64,000 nt of DNA from Bacillus luti (GCF_001884105.1 NZ_MACI01000093.1:62001-126000); one strand, 5' to 3'; shown: positions 40,989-50,451, counted from the stretch's first letter. Made by a program: numbers and translations. The notes: generated by a model not told the origin, from the sequence alone.

Positions 40989-41939
40989 TTGGCTCATAAT
41001 GACAAAAGTCAAATTACATTTTCTGTACAACATTTGATTGAAAGAAATACAAAACAAAGAAAAAAAACGCAGCGAATCAATCGAATGGTTCCGTTATTAC
41101 TAAAAATAATTGCTAGCGTGTCTATTGTGACGACACTTGGAATTATTTTTACACTTGCCAATGAAACAATGATGTTTTTTCAAAAAATACCATTATACTC
41201 CTTTTTGACGGGGAAAGAATGGTTACCTTTTTTTGAAGATCCTAAGTTCGGTATATTACCACTTATATGTGGAACGTTCCTTGTAACAGTAATCGCTATG
41301 TTCATAGCAATACCTATTGGTTTAGCTTGTGCCGTATTTTTAAGCGAATATGCTTCAAATAGTGCACGGAAAATATTAAAGCCAATGTTAGAGCTATTAG
41401 CAGGCATTCCGACAATTGTATATGGCTTTTTTGCATTAACAATTATCACGCCGCTTTTACAACGGATTATACCAGATGTACAGTTTTTTAATGCAATTAG
41501 TCCAGGGGTTGTTATTGGATTTATGCTGATACCTACAATTGCATCTCTGTCTGAAGACGCGATGAGAGCTGTAGCGAAAGGGACGAAAGAAGCTTCGTTA
41601 GCACTCGGAGCAACTCGATTTGAGATGGTAAAACAAGTCGTGTTTCCTTCGGCTTTTACAGGGATTATAGCGGCGATTATATTAGCAGCTTCCAGGGCAA
41701 TTGGTGAAACGATGATCGTTGTAATTGCGGCGGGATCCACACCGAATATATCGCTTGATCCGACACATTCGATTCAAACGTTAACAGCCTATATTGTGCA
41801 AGTGAGTTTAGGTGATGCTCCGCATGGAACGATTACTTATTACAGTATGTACGCTGTAGGCGCAACGTTATTCTTGTTTACTTTTATAATGAACATCATT
41901 TCGCAGTCTATTATGCGCCGCTTTAGGAGGGTGACATAA
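40989..41939 (+). CDS. pstC: Phosphate ABC transporter permease PstC
   Basis: Inner permease subunit, 316 aa, with six main hydrophobic helices. The coupling (EAA-like) loop KEASLALGATRFEMVKQVVFP is near residue 203. Start is TTG 40989 behind AAAGGGG; no ATG with a ribosome binding site is nearby. It ends 1 bp before pstA, so the two are coupled. The N-terminal 30 residues are hydrophilic. Confidence 0.94.
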   Translation: MAHNDKSQITFSVQHLIERNTKQRKKTQRINRMVPLLLKIIASVSIVTTLGIIFTLANETMMFFQKIPLYSFLTGKEWLPFFEDPKFGILPLICGTFLVTVIAMFIAIPIGLACAVFLSEYASNSARKILKPMLELLAGIPTIVYGFFALTIITPLLQRIIPDVQFFNAISPGVVIGFMLIPTIASLSEDAMRAVAKGTKEASLALGATRFEMVKQVVFPSAFTGIIAAIILAASRAIGETMIVVIAAGSTPNISLDPTHSIQTLTAYIVQVSLGDAPHGTITYYSMYAVGATLFLFTFIMNIISQSIMRRFRRVT

Positions 41940-41940
41940 T

Positions 41941-42807
41941 ATGCGAATGTTGAATCATAAAAAAATACAAGAAAATATGGCATCACGTTTTTTAAAAGAC
42001 CGAATTTACAAATTGTCATTTTATATAGCAATTTGGTTTTCAATAGTAATACTGTTTATTTTGCTTTTTCAAATCTTTGAAAAAGGTATAAGTTATCTTT
42101 CAATAGATTTTTTTACAAACTTCGCTTCACGTAATCCGAAGGAAGCTGGGATTGCTGCAGCTTTGTCAGGAACAATATTATTTATGAGTATTGTTATACC
42201 AGTCTCCTTTATATTTGGAGTCGGGACTGCTCTTTATTTAGAGCAATATGCGAGGGAATCTATATTTAAAAAGGTAGTAGAAATTAATAATCAAACGTTA
42301 GCAGGGGTACCTTCCGTTGTATTTGGACTACTCGGCTTAACTATTTTTGTATATGCTCTTCATTTAGGAGAGAGTATCGTCGCAGCGGCATTGACGATGA
42401 GCTTACTCGTCTTACCGACAGTTGTTGTGGCTAGTCAAGAAGCAATTAGGTCTGTACCAAGTTCATTATTAGAGGCTTCTTACGGATTAGGTGCTACGAA
42501 GTGGCAAACGATGTATCGGGTTGTACTGCCGTATGCTTTCCCGGGAATTATAACGGGTTGTACGTTAGCCATATCAAGAGCAATTGGAGAAGCGGCACCG
42601 CTGTTAGTTATCGGAGCGCTTGCATTTGCAAACTATGTTCCATTTAGTATGTTTGATCGGTTTACAGTTTTACCAATTCAAATTTTTAATTGGATGAGTA
42701 GACCACAAGAAGAATTTCAGTACGTAGCAGCAGCTGGGATGATTGTTTTGTTAGGTTTGTTGCTCTTTATCAATATATTTGTCTTATGGTTACGAAATCG
42801 AAAATAA
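41941..42807 (+). CDS. pstA: Phosphate ABC transporter permease PstA
   Basis: Second permease subunit, 288 aa, with about six membrane helices. The coupling loop [20 protein letters not shown] is followed by [11 protein letters not shown]. Start ATG 41941 directly after pstC, behind AGGAGGGTGAC; ATG 41947 is an alternative. Forms the channel with PstC and is driven by PstB. Confidence 0.95.
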   Translation: MRMLNHKKIQENMASRFLKDRIYKLSFYIAIWFSIVILFILLFQIFEKGISYLSIDFFTNFASRNPKEAGIAAALSGTILFMSIVIPVSFIFGVGTALYLEQYARESIFKKVVEINNQTLAGVPSVVFGLLGLTIFVYALHLGESIVAAALTMSLLVLPTVVVASQEAIRSVPSSLLEASYGLGATKWQTMYRVVLPYAFPGIITGCTLAISRAIGEAAPLLVIGALAFANYVPFSMFDRFTVLPIQIFNWMSRPQEEFQYVAAAGMIVLLGLLLFINIFVLWLRNRK

Positions 42808-42835
42808 GTTGGAAGTGGATGAAAGGGGAATTCAA

Positions 42836-43651
42836 ATGGTAGCAACAGTAGTAAATGTACAGGTGAAAAACGAAGAGAAAATCGAGACTGCACCAAAGAA
42901 AGTAGTATTTGATACGAAAAACTTAAATTTATGGTACGGCGAAGACCATGCTTTAAAGGATATTAACTTAAGTATTCATGAGAATGAAGTTACAGCAATT
43001 ATCGGTCCAAGTGGTTGTGGTAAATCAACGTACTTAAAAACATTAAATCGTATGGTAGAGTTAGTACCGATCGTTCGAACTACAGGTGTAATTGAATATA
43101 GAGAACGCAACATATTTGATAAATCATATCCAGTTGAAGAATTACGAACGCATGTAGGAATGGTATTCCAAAAGCCAAATCCATTTCCAAAATCTATTTA
43201 TGAAAATGTAGCATACGGCCCGAAAATTCATGGTATTCGTGATAAAAAAACATTGGATGAAATTGTTGAAAAAAGTTTACGTGGAGCAGCGATTTGGGAT
43301 GAGTTGAAAGATCGTTTGCACGATAATGCATATGGTTTATCTGGTGGACAGCAACAACGTTTATGTATTGCACGTTGTTTAGCGATTGAGCCAGACGTTA
43401 TTTTAATGGATGAGCCAACGTCGGCGTTAGATCCAATCTCAACATTAAAAGTAGAAGAACTAATTCAAGAGTTAAAGAAAGACTTTAGTATTGTTATCGT
43501 AACGCATAACATGCAACAAGCAGCTCGTATTTCAGACAAAACTGCTTTCTTCTTAAGTGGAGAAGTTGTGGAATATACAGATACAAACAAATTATTTACG
43601 ACACCTTCAGATAAACGAACAGAAGATTATATTACAGGCCGATTTGGTTGA
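42836..43651 (+). CDS. pstB: Phosphate ABC transporter ATP-binding protein PstB
   Basis: ATPase of the Pst importer, 271 aa. Walker A is GPSGCGKST, the signature LSGGQQQR, Walker [14 protein letters not shown], and the PstB C-terminus EDYITGRFG is present. I use ATG 42836 behind AAAGGGG; the extension to 42779 lies inside pstA. Unlike B. subtilis, which has two pstB genes, only one is present here. A hairpin separates it from phoU. Confidence 0.96.
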   Translation: MVATVVNVQVKNEEKIETAPKKVVFDTKNLNLWYGEDHALKDINLSIHENEVTAIIGPSGCGKSTYLKTLNRMVELVPIVRTTGVIEYRERNIFDKSYPVEELRTHVGMVFQKPNPFPKSIYENVAYGPKIHGIRDKKTLDEIVEKSLRGAAIWDELKDRLHDNAYGLSGGQQQRLCIARCLAIEPDVILMDEPTSALDPISTLKVEELIQELKKDFSIVIVTHNMQQAARISDKTAFFLSGEVVEYTDTNKLFTTPSDKRTEDYITGRFG

Positions 43652-43677
43652 TGTCGCTAGCAAGGCTAAGAGTAAAT

Positions 43678-43710
43678 GCCCTCTTAACAGAGGGCGTTTC
43701 TTATTTTTAC
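43678..43710 (+). terminator. Terminator or attenuator between pstB and phoU
   Basis: GCCCTCT pairs with AGAGGGC around TAAC, followed by GTTTCTTATTTTT. It probably reduces phoU expression relative to the transporter. Confidence 0.7.
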
Positions 43711-43822
43711 CTCATTTAAATAGAGAATGAATACTTCTCCTATCTTTAAGCTTATTACAGGCGTAAGGGGCTACGTAGGAGATTTATATATAATGGCACA
43801 TAATATTGAGGGGGAAGAAACA

Positions 43823-44479
43823 ATGGTAAGAGAACAGTTTCAATGGGATTTAAAAACGTTACAGCAAAAGGTGATTGAGCTTGGTGAGCTAGCGAGAGAA
43901 GCTTTATTACTTGCGATGGAAGGTTTGCATACAAGAGATGTAGAGAAAGCGTTAGAGGTTATAGACGGTGATTATCGTATGGATAATTTAGAAGAGGAAA
44001 TAAATGATCTTGCACTTATGCTTATTACGAAGCAGCAGCCGGTAGCGAGTGATTTACGAAGAATTTTTATTTCAATTAAAACAGCAACAGATTTAGAGCG
44101 TATTGCAGATCATGCTGTAAATATTGCGAAATCTACAATTCGTCTCGGGGAAAAAGAAGTGACAGTTAGTTTGCAAAATCTTGACGAAATGTTTGAGATT
44201 GCTCATAAGATGTTAAATTTAGCACTGGAAGCATATGAGCAAGAGAATTTAACTATTGCAAAACAAATTGCTGAAATGGATGATTCAGTTGATGAAATAT
44301 ATGGAAAAGCAATCCGTGAATTTATCTCTTCAATTCCGGAACAACCAGAAACAATTACGCAAATTACACAGTTATCGTTTGTGGCGAGATACATTGAGCG
44401 TGTAGCAGATCATATTACGAATATTGCTGAAAATGTATTTTATTTAGTAAAAGGAAAGCATTATTTATTAAATGAATAA
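43823..44479 (+). CDS. phoU: Phosphate signalling protein PhoU
   Basis: Helical regulator that links Pst transport to the PhoR/PhoP system, 218 aa. It has two PhoU repeats, each with the E/DxxxD metal-cluster pattern (KTATDLERIADHAVNIA and VARYIERVADHITNIAE). I use ATG 43823 behind GAGGGGGAAG; the extension to 43727 has no matching ribosome binding site and is foreign to the family. B. subtilis lacks a phoU next to pst, so this is a group difference. A strong terminator follows. Confidence 0.94.
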   Translation: MVREQFQWDLKTLQQKVIELGELAREALLLAMEGLHTRDVEKALEVIDGDYRMDNLEEEINDLALMLITKQQPVASDLRRIFISIKTATDLERIADHAVNIAKSTIRLGEKEVTVSLQNLDEMFEIAHKMLNLALEAYEQENLTIAKQIAEMDDSVDEIYGKAIREFISSIPEQPETITQITQLSFVARYIERVADHITNIAENVFYLVKGKHYLLNE

Positions 44480-44482
44480 ATA

Positions 44483-44515
44483 AAAAAAGCAGGTGAAACA
44501 TTACCTGCTTTTTTT
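44483..44515 (+). terminator. Terminator after phoU
   Basis: AAAAAAAGCAGGT pairs with ACCTGCTTTTTTT around GAAACATT. Confidence 0.93.
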
Positions 44516-44641
44516 AGTCAAAACATGACAAAAAAAGCTCGTTGTTTCCTTTAGTTTATGATGATAAGATGTATCATAATGTAATCGAAAAATTAGTACG
44601 TATAGGTTGGTTACATAGTAAACATTATTTTACTAAGTTAA

Positions 44642-44656
44642 TAGTAAGCGCTTTCT
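44642..44656 (+). promoter_or_regulatory. cre-like site (CcpA)
   Basis: TAGTAAGCGCTTTCT, a near-palindrome around GCGC that fits the catabolite-responsive element pattern. It lies about 165 bp upstream of the nucleotidyltransferase fusion gene. Confidence 0.5.
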
Positions 44657-44687
44657 TTTTGGTGGAATGTAAAAGGTACATTTATAT

Positions 44688-44765
44688 AAGAAATCTTAAT
44701 CAGCGTTTCCCCCCAGTGGTGATTCGTTGAAACAATCAAACTTAAGCTAGTTAATGCGGGGTAGA
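44688..44765 (+). repeat. Internally deleted bcr1-like element
   Basis: AAGAAATCTTAATCAGCG, CCCAGTGGTGATTCGTTGAA and ACAATCAAAC match the left third of the full-length element. TAGTTAATGCGGGGTAGAA then matches its right end, with the middle stem missing. Plus orientation, within the 340-bp gap before the fusion gene. Confidence 0.6.
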
Positions 44766-44822
44766 AAATATACATAACGTATATGGAGTTACTGAACATT
44801 ATATAAGTGGAGGCTGAAGTAT

Positions 44823-47177
44823 ATGAAGGGGGTTATTTTAGCTGGAGGAAAAGGAAGACGCCTTAGACCATTAACATGTAATACTCCAAAACCGATGTTG
44901 CCATTATTAGAAAAACCAGTATTGGAATACAATATTGAATTATTACGTCAGCATGGTATTCGTGAAATCGCAATTACAGTTCAATATATGAGTACAGCCA
45001 TTAAGCAATATTTTGGTGATGGTAGTAAATGGGGAGTAAACTTGTACTATTTTGAAGATTCTCCTCCGCTTGGAACTGCCGGAAGTATTAAACAGGCGGA
45101 AAAATTTTTAGATGAAACATTTGTTGTGATAAGCGGGGATGCATTAACTGATTTTCAATTATCAGATGGAATTGCGTTTCATGAACAAAAGAAAAGAATG
45201 GTAACTATGTTTGTGAAGGAAGTAGAAAATCCGCTCTCCTTCGGTTTAGTTGTAATGAACAAAGAACAAGAAGTGACACGATATATAGAAAAACCGAGCT
45301 GGAATGAGGTAGTCTCTAATATTGTGAACACAGGGATTTATATTATGGAGCCAGATATTTTTTCTTACATACCGCCTAGGCAGTTTTTTGATTTCAGTCA
45401 AGATGTGTTTCCATTATTGGCAAATAAAAACGCGTTATTTGCATATTTATCAGAAGGTTATTGGTTAGATATCGGTACATTTGATCAATATCGCCAAGCG
45501 CAATTTGACTTGTTAACGAAAAAATTGCAAGTACCTATTCCATATACGGAAGTATTACCGCTGGTATGGATGGGAGAAGGTGTGACTATTGGGAAGGGAA
45601 CGAAAATTCATGGCCCTTCTTTTATTGGAGAAGGAGCAACGATTGGTGCAGGAGCTGTAATTGAGCCCTATTCCATTATCGGAAAAAATAGTGTTATTTC
45701 AAGTTATTCTCATCTTCAAAAAAGCATTGTTTTTGCAAATACGCACATTGGAAAGTATTGTGAGCTATTAGAAACGACAATAGGAGAGCACACAATGGTT
45801 GAAGATGATGTCACGCTGTTTCAGCGAAGCATTGTAGCGGATCGTTGTCATATAGGGAAAAGTACGATAATTAAGCAAAAGGGAAAACTATGGCCTTATA
45901 AGGCGATTGATAGTCATTCGATCGTAGCATCAGCTGGTGTGCAAGAAAGTGAAAAGGGTGCAGGGTGGTTACAAAAAAGTCGCATTGTAGGAAGAGGTAA
46001 TGTTGAGATTACTCCTCAATTCATTGTGAAAGTTGCGATGGCGTATGGATCTCTTTTTGCAAAAGGGGAAAGTATATTAATTGGAAGCCAAGAAAATATA
46101 GAGACAACTTCTTATAAAAATTTATTCCTTCATGCTATTCATGGTATCGGGATTCATACGATGGAATGCAAAGAAATGAACGAGTCACTGTTTCAATATA
46201 GTATTCAAAATTTGCAATGTGCAGGTGGGGTTTTCGTTCAAGTGGAAAATGAGAAAGAGGTTGTTATAAAGTTGTATGGTAAGGATGGGATGCTGTTAAC
46301 GTATAAGCAGCAAAAGGCGATAGAGCAAGTATATATGTCTGAGTCTTTTTATTACGTATGTGAGAAAGAAATGGGACGAAATAATTTGGTCCATGTTTCG
46401 TTACAGGATTATATAGAAGCAGTATTAGAGCACATTGATATTGAGAAAATACAAACACAGAAGTTCCATCTTTTAATTAATAAGAGAAATGACATGTTAC
46501 AACAGTTAATTATGCTCTTTTTGCAAAGGCTTGGGTGCACAGTTACATGGATTTATGCGGGGGAACAAAAAGATCATGTGAAAGCTTTGATGAAATCAAG
46601 TAAAGCAAATATGGCACTTATGTTTTCAGAGCAAGGAAATTATTTTGAGTTATATGATAACCATAGTAATATTTACCAAGGTACAGATTTTGAGGAAGTA
46701 GATATTCCAGATTTATTACTTGAATCGACAGGAAATATTTACCCGATGTCTTTGAAATTAGGAGAGTGTTACCTACTATTTTATACACATGATGAAAAAA
46801 AGTCTTTTCAAGTAAGATGGAAGCGAGATATTTTATACCGAATTGGAAAATTATTCGAGTTAATAGCGCTGCAAGGAAAAACGTTTCGCAGCATAGTAGA
46901 GCAATCCCCTCCGCTCTATTTACTTTATGATGAAGTTGTATGTTCATGGAATGAAAAAGGGAAAGTAATGAGGAAATTATTGGCCGATATGGAAAGGCAG
47001 GAAGAAGGTATATTTGAAGGAGTACAATTCAAATATGCAGAAAAAGAGTGGTCGTATATCGTTTCTGACACAAAACAACCAAAATTTTTAGTGTATTCAC
47101 ATGCTAGAAACCCAGTGATAGCAAGGGAAAACATGAAAAATCTTATAGAAAAAATTAGACAATATCAAAAGGTGTAG
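44823..47177 (+). CDS. Sugar nucleotidyltransferase fused to a degenerate phosphomannomutase-like domain
   Basis: 784 aa in three parts. Residues 1-235 are a nucleotidyltransferase (VILAGGKGRRLRPLTCNTPK, SGDALTD, YIEKPSW) of the mannose-1-phosphate guanylyltransferase type. Residues about 250-350 form a hexapeptide left-handed beta helix (GEGVTIGKGTKIHGPSFIGE). Residues about 385-780 align in outline with alpha-D-phosphohexomutases (VEITPQFIVKVAMAYG). However, the phosphoserine loop TASHNP is replaced around 472-478 by QVENEK, and the DGDxDR metal loop by FSEQGN near 601-606. The C-terminal domain is therefore probably catalytically dead. Start ATG 44823 behind GTGGAGG. The product is inferred to serve surface-glycan precursor synthesis; the sugar is unknown. 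Confidence 0.85.
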   Translation: MKGVILAGGKGRRLRPLTCNTPKPMLPLLEKPVLEYNIELLRQHGIREIAITVQYMSTAIKQYFGDGSKWGVNLYYFEDSPPLGTAGSIKQAEKFLDETFVVISGDALTDFQLSDGIAFHEQKKRMVTMFVKEVENPLSFGLVVMNKEQEVTRYIEKPSWNEVVSNIVNTGIYIMEPDIFSYIPPRQFFDFSQDVFPLLANKNALFAYLSEGYWLDIGTFDQYRQAQFDLLTKKLQVPIPYTEVLPLVWMGEGVTIGKGTKIHGPSFIGEGATIGAGAVIEPYSIIGKNSVISSYSHLQKSIVFANTHIGKYCELLETTIGEHTMVEDDVTLFQRSIVADRCHIGKSTIIKQKGKLWPYKAIDSHSIVASAGVQESEKGAGWLQKSRIVGRGNVEITPQFIVKVAMAYGSLFAKGESILIGSQENIETTSYKNLFLHAIHGIGIHTMECKEMNESLFQYSIQNLQCAGGVFVQVENEKEVVIKLYGKDGMLLTYKQQKAIEQVYMSESFYYVCEKEMGRNNLVHVSLQDYIEAVLEHIDIEKIQTQKFHLLINKRNDMLQQLIMLFLQRLGCTVTWIYAGEQKDHVKALMKSSKANMALMFSEQGNYFELYDNHSNIYQGTDFEEVDIPDLLLESTGNIYPMSLKLGECYLLFYTHDEKKSFQVRWKRDILYRIGKLFELIALQGKTFRSIVEQSPPLYLLYDEVVCSWNEKGKVMRKLLADMERQEEGIFEGVQFKYAEKEWSYIVSDTKQPKFLVYSHARNPVIARENMKNLIEKIRQYQKV

Positions 47178-47246
47178 AATTTTTATTTTAAAAGTGGTAT
47201 TATAGTATAGTCTGATTTAAGTTATTAGTACTGGAGGGAAATAAGA

Positions 47247-47396
47247 ATGCGTGTGAATATTACTCTAGCATGTACAGAATGCGGAGATCGTAACTATATC
47301 TCAAAGAAAAACAAACGTAACAACGCTGAGCGTATCGAGCTTAAAAAGTATTGCAAGCGTGACAAGAAGTCTACGTTACACCGTGAAACAAAGTAA
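47247..47396 (+). CDS. rpmG: 50S ribosomal protein L33
   Basis: 49-aa ribosomal protein starting ATG 47247 behind CTGGAGGG, reading [20 protein letters not shown] and ending STLHRETK. It keeps the first zinc pair (Cys9, Cys12) and Cys36, but the fourth position is Asp39 (CKRD instead of CxxC). It is thus intermediate between the zinc (C+) and non-zinc (C-) L33 forms. Followed by its own terminator. Position before yqgN matches B. subtilis rpmGA. Confidence 0.96.
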   Translation: MRVNITLACTECGDRNYISKKNKRNNAERIELKKYCKRDKKSTLHRETK

Positions 47397-47397
47397 G

Positions 47398-47431
47398 CAG
47401 TAGGAATATTTTCCTACTGTTTCTTTTTTTA
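47398..47431 (+). terminator. Terminator after rpmG
   Basis: CAGTAGGAA pairs with TTCCTACTG around TATT, followed by TTTCTTTTTTT. Confidence 0.93.
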
Positions 47432-47500
47432 TTCGATTCCTCTCTTAAAAGTGATACACTATCATCGTAGAGCAAAGTATCACTGTGAGGGGGAAAATGT

Positions 47501-48079
47501 GTGAGAGAAGAGAAACTACGTTTACGTAAACAAATAATAGAGCACATGAATTCTTTATCAGAAGAACGGTATACAACTTTATCAGAGCAAATTGCATTTT
47601 CGTTGTATGCGCAAAAAGAGTGGGCTGAAGCTAAAACAATTGGAATCACTCTTTCAATGGAAAATGAAGTGAATACATATCCTATTATCGAAAAAGCTTG
47701 GGAAGAAGGAAAGAAAGTTGTTGTTCCGAAGTGTAACAAAGAAACAAGAACAATGTCTTTCCGACAAATTAGTAATTTTGATCAATTAGAAACGGTGTAT
47801 ATGAATTTACGGGAGCCAATTCCAGTACTTACAGAAGAAGTGGATGCGGATGAAATCGACCTTCAAATCGTGCCAGGTGTAGCTTATACAGAGCGAGGAG
47901 AACGGATTGGATACGGCGGTGGCTATTATGATCGTTATCTCGTGCATTATAAAGGGAAAACGCTATCATTAGCCTATGAATTTCAAATGGTACAACATAT
48001 TCCAGTAGAGCCATTTGATAAAAATGTAGAAAAAATTATTACAGAAAAAGGAACAATAGTCATAAATGGGCTTGTATAG
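47501..48079 (+). CDS. yqgN: 5-formyltetrahydrofolate cyclo-ligase (YqgN)
   Basis: Converts 5-formyl-THF to 5,10-methenyl-THF with ATP. The 192-aa protein opens with EEKLRLRKQIIEHM and has the nucleotide/substrate motif GERIGYGGGYYDRYL near residue 131. Start GTG 47501 behind GAGGGGG; the ATG at 47497 is in another frame. In B. subtilis the rhomboid gene yqgP follows, but here the next gene is yqgQ with no rhomboid between. Confidence 0.94.
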   Translation: MREEKLRLRKQIIEHMNSLSEERYTTLSEQIAFSLYAQKEWAEAKTIGITLSMENEVNTYPIIEKAWEEGKKVVVPKCNKETRTMSFRQISNFDQLETVYMNLREPIPVLTEEVDADEIDLQIVPGVAYTERGERIGYGGGYYDRYLVHYKGKTLSLAYEFQMVQHIPVEPFDKNVEKIITEKGTIVINGLV

Positions 48080-48090
48080 ACAAATAAAAA

Positions 48091-48120
48091 TTGACGAGAC
48101 TTTTTCTTCTTGATTATAAT
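48091..48120 (+). promoter_or_regulatory. Sigma-A promoter of yqgQ-glcK
   Basis: TTGACG, 18-bp spacer, TATAAT, about 64 bp upstream of the yqgQ start. Confidence 0.7.
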
Positions 48121-48183
48121 AAAATATGTGAACGTTTTCTTATTATAATTTTTTTATAGTAAGTGAGCATAGAGGGTGATGAA

Positions 48184-48384
48184 ATGGTATCTATTTATGA
48201 TATTCAGCAATTGCTAAAGAAATTTGGTACGATTATTTATACGGGTGATCGAATTGCAGATTTACAATTAATGCAAGATGAATTGCGTGAATTAAATCAA
48301 TCACAGCTAATCGATCCGCAAGACTATCAAACAGCTTTATTTTTATTGAAGCAAGAAATTCAAAAAGAGCTAAATAAGAATTAG
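48184..48384 (+). CDS. yqgQ: YqgQ family protein (DUF910)
   Basis: 66-aa helical protein of unknown function, always found just before glcK in Bacillus. It reads MVSIYDIQQLLKKFGTIIYT and then an amphipathic helical region to the C-terminus. A nucleic-acid-binding role has been guessed for the family but is not proved. Start ATG 48184 behind AGAGGGTGATG; ATG-less extension to 48163 is rejected. 19 bp before glcK. Confidence 0.9.
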   Translation: MVSIYDIQQLLKKFGTIIYTGDRIADLQLMQDELRELNQSQLIDPQDYQTALFLLKQEIQKELNKN

Positions 48385-48403
48385 ATAAAGGTAGGTAAGC
48401 AAT

Positions 48404-49387
48404 ATGGAAGAGAAATGGTTAGTTGGTGTTGACCTTGGTGGTACAACGATTAAATTAGCATTTATTAATGTGTACGGTGAAATTTTACATAAGTGGGAAA
48501 TCCCTACGAATACAAATGAGCAAGGAAAACATATTACACTTGATGTAGCGAAAGCTATTGATAAGAAGTTAGAAGAGTTAGGCGAATTAAAAAGTAAGTT
48601 AATCGGTATTGGTATGGGAGCTCCTGGTCCTGTACATGTGGCGTCTGGAATGATTTATGAAGCGGTTAACTTAGGATGGAAAAACTATCCGTTAAAAGAT
48701 TTATTAGAAGTAGAAACAGGATTACCTGTTGTGATTGATAATGATGCAAACTTAGCGGCGCTTGGTGAAATGTGGAAAGGTGCTGGCGAAGGAGCAAAAG
48801 ATTTAATTTGTATGACACTTGGTACAGGTGTTGGTGGCGGCGTAATTACTAATGGTGAGATTGTACACGGCATAAGTGGTGCTGCTGGTGAGATTGGACA
48901 TATTACAGTCGTTACAGAGAATGCTTTCCCATGTAATTGCGGAAAGTCTGGTTGCTTAGAAACAGTAACATCTGCAACAGGTATTGTACGTGTTGCTATG
49001 CAAAAAATACAAGAGACTGATAAAGAGAGCATGTTACGTTCTATGTTAGCAGAAGAAGGGCGTATTACATCAAAAGATGTGTTTGAAGCGCATGGCCAAG
49101 GTGATGAACTAGCAGGCGAAGTAGTAGAGAAAGTAGCTTCTTATTTAGGATTAGCTGTAGCGAACCTTTCTAGTACGTTGAACCCAGAGAAAATTGTTAT
49201 TGGTGGAGGCGTATCTAAAGCTGGAGATGCACTATTAGAGCCAATTCAACGTTATTTCGAGCAATATGCGTTCTCACGCGCTGTAAAGAGCACGAAGTTA
49301 GCTATTGCGACACTTGGTAATGATGCAGGTGTTATCGGAGGAGCTTGGCTTGTAAAAAAGCACAAATACGAAGCGAAGATGATATAA
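48404..49387 (+). CDS. glcK: Glucokinase (ROK family)
   Basis: ATP-dependent phosphorylation of glucose, 327 aa. The ATP-binding motif is [14 protein letters not shown] at the N-terminus. GTGVGGGVI and the ROK zinc motif [10 protein letters not shown] (about residues 180-189) are present, with the glucose-site EIGHIT just before. Start ATG 48404 behind AAGGTAGG. Operon with yqgQ, ended by a strong terminator. Confidence 0.97.
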   Translation: MEEKWLVGVDLGGTTIKLAFINVYGEILHKWEIPTNTNEQGKHITLDVAKAIDKKLEELGELKSKLIGIGMGAPGPVHVASGMIYEAVNLGWKNYPLKDLLEVETGLPVVIDNDANLAALGEMWKGAGEGAKDLICMTLGTGVGGGVITNGEIVHGISGAAGEIGHITVVTENAFPCNCGKSGCLETVTSATGIVRVAMQKIQETDKESMLRSMLAEEGRITSKDVFEAHGQGDELAGEVVEKVASYLGLAVANLSSTLNPEKIVIGGGVSKAGDALLEPIQRYFEQYAFSRAVKSTKLAIATLGNDAGVIGGAWLVKKHKYEAKMI

Positions 49388-49400
49388 GTTGTGAAATATA

Positions 49401-49432
49401 AAAAAGGAAGGGGGAAGCCCTTCCTTTTTTTT
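49401..49432 (+). terminator. Terminator after glcK
   Basis: AAAAAGGAAGGG pairs with CCCTTCCTTTTT around GGAAG. It also faces the convergent yqgW. Confidence 0.9.
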
Positions 49433-49468
49433 GTGCGAAATCTTGATGAAGAATAACATGTACATGAA

Positions 49469-49642
49469 TTAAGCTGCTGGAGGGTACCCGTTATAGAGAA
49501 CAGTCATAATCGTAAACCATCCGAAAACGAGTACAGTTGCAATTGCAAAGCCGCCCGCGAAAAAGTTCTTCTCGCGAAGAGTTCTAAGCGTAGCAAATAC
49601 AGCTAACAGAGTGACAAGCGCAAAAATAATAACAAGGCCCAT
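49469..49642 (-). CDS. yqgW: DUF2759 small membrane protein (YqgW)
   Basis: 57-aa protein with two hydrophobic segments (MGLVIIFALVTLLAVFATL and FAIATVLVFGWFTIMTVLY) joined by a basic turn (RTLREKN), so a two-helix membrane hairpin. Start ATG 49642 behind GAGGAGGATATTGT on the minus strand. The long open frame running further upstream to 49852 is not supported. Function unknown. Matches B. subtilis yqgW in place and size. Confidence 0.85.
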   Translation of the reverse strand: MGLVIIFALVTLLAVFATLRTLREKNFFAGGFAIATVLVFGWFTIMTVLYNGYPPAA

Positions 49643-49812
49643 ACAATATCCTCCTCTGTCTACCCATTCCTTAATATGAGTTTTTAGAATATTTACTCTT
49701 TTATATTGTACATGTTTTAAAAATGATTGTCGAGATAACATCCTTTCTTTTCCTAAGAGAAAGAAATGTTGTATCATTAAAAGTAAGTTTAATAACTGGA
49801 GGAGATTTTTAT

Positions 49813-50442
49813 ATGAAATGGACACAAATGCCGTTAGGCCCATTACAAACAAATGCTTATATTTTAACGAACGATCAAAATGAGTGTATTATCTTTGATC
49901 CTGGTCACGAAGGAGAAAAGCTCGTGACATATTTGCAAGAAGAACAATTAAAACCTCTTGCGGTTTTATTAACACATGCTCACTTTGATCATATTGGTGC
50001 TGTCGATGCGGTAAGAGACGCTTTCCATATTCCTGTATACGTACATAAAGAAGAAGCAGATTGGCTAGGGGATGCAACTGTAAATGGCTCTCAAATTTTT
50101 ATGATGAACCGCAGTATTACAGCAAAACCAGCCGATCATATTATTAATGCAGAAGGTGCATTAACAATTGGTTCATTTAATTTTGAAATCTTTGAGACGC
50201 CAGGACATTCTCCAGGAAGTATTTCTTATTATTGTAAAGAGGCGAATGCGGTGTTCTCTGGAGATGTATTGTTCCAAATGAGTATCGGAAGAACGGATTT
50301 ACCTGGTGGAAGTTTTGCTGAATTAATTGGAAGTATTGAAGAGAAGTTATTTGTCTTACCAGATGAAACAGCGGTGCTATGTGGACACGGTCCTGAAACA
50401 AGTATTGGTTTTGAAAAAGAAAATAATCCATTTTTACAATAA
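49813..50442 (+). CDS. yqgX: MBL-fold metallo-hydrolase YqgX
   Basis: 209-aa metallo-beta-lactamase-fold protein of the glyoxalase II-like group. The metal motif THAHFDHIG (about residues 57-65), the second-site Gly-His TPGHSPGS, FSGDVLF, and CGHGPET are all present. It is often annotated as hydroxyacylglutathione hydrolase, but Bacillus uses bacillithiol, so the substrate is uncertain. I use ATG 49813 behind CTGGAGGAG. It ends 9 bp before the methyltransferase gene. Confidence 0.92.
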   Translation: MKWTQMPLGPLQTNAYILTNDQNECIIFDPGHEGEKLVTYLQEEQLKPLAVLLTHAHFDHIGAVDAVRDAFHIPVYVHKEEADWLGDATVNGSQIFMMNRSITAKPADHIINAEGALTIGSFNFEIFETPGHSPGSISYYCKEANAVFSGDVLFQMSIGRTDLPGGSFAELIGSIEEKLFVLPDETAVLCGHGPETSIGFEKENNPFLQ

Positions 50443-50451
50443 GGAGTCATG

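Noticed and set aside
41180-41740. 186-codon minus-strand open frame within pstC
   Set aside because: Shadow of pstC codon use. pstC itself is a clear family member over its full length.
44542-44730. 62-codon open frame in the phoU-downstream gap
   Set aside because: No ribosome binding site, no family resemblance, and it runs through a cre-like site and a decayed repeat.
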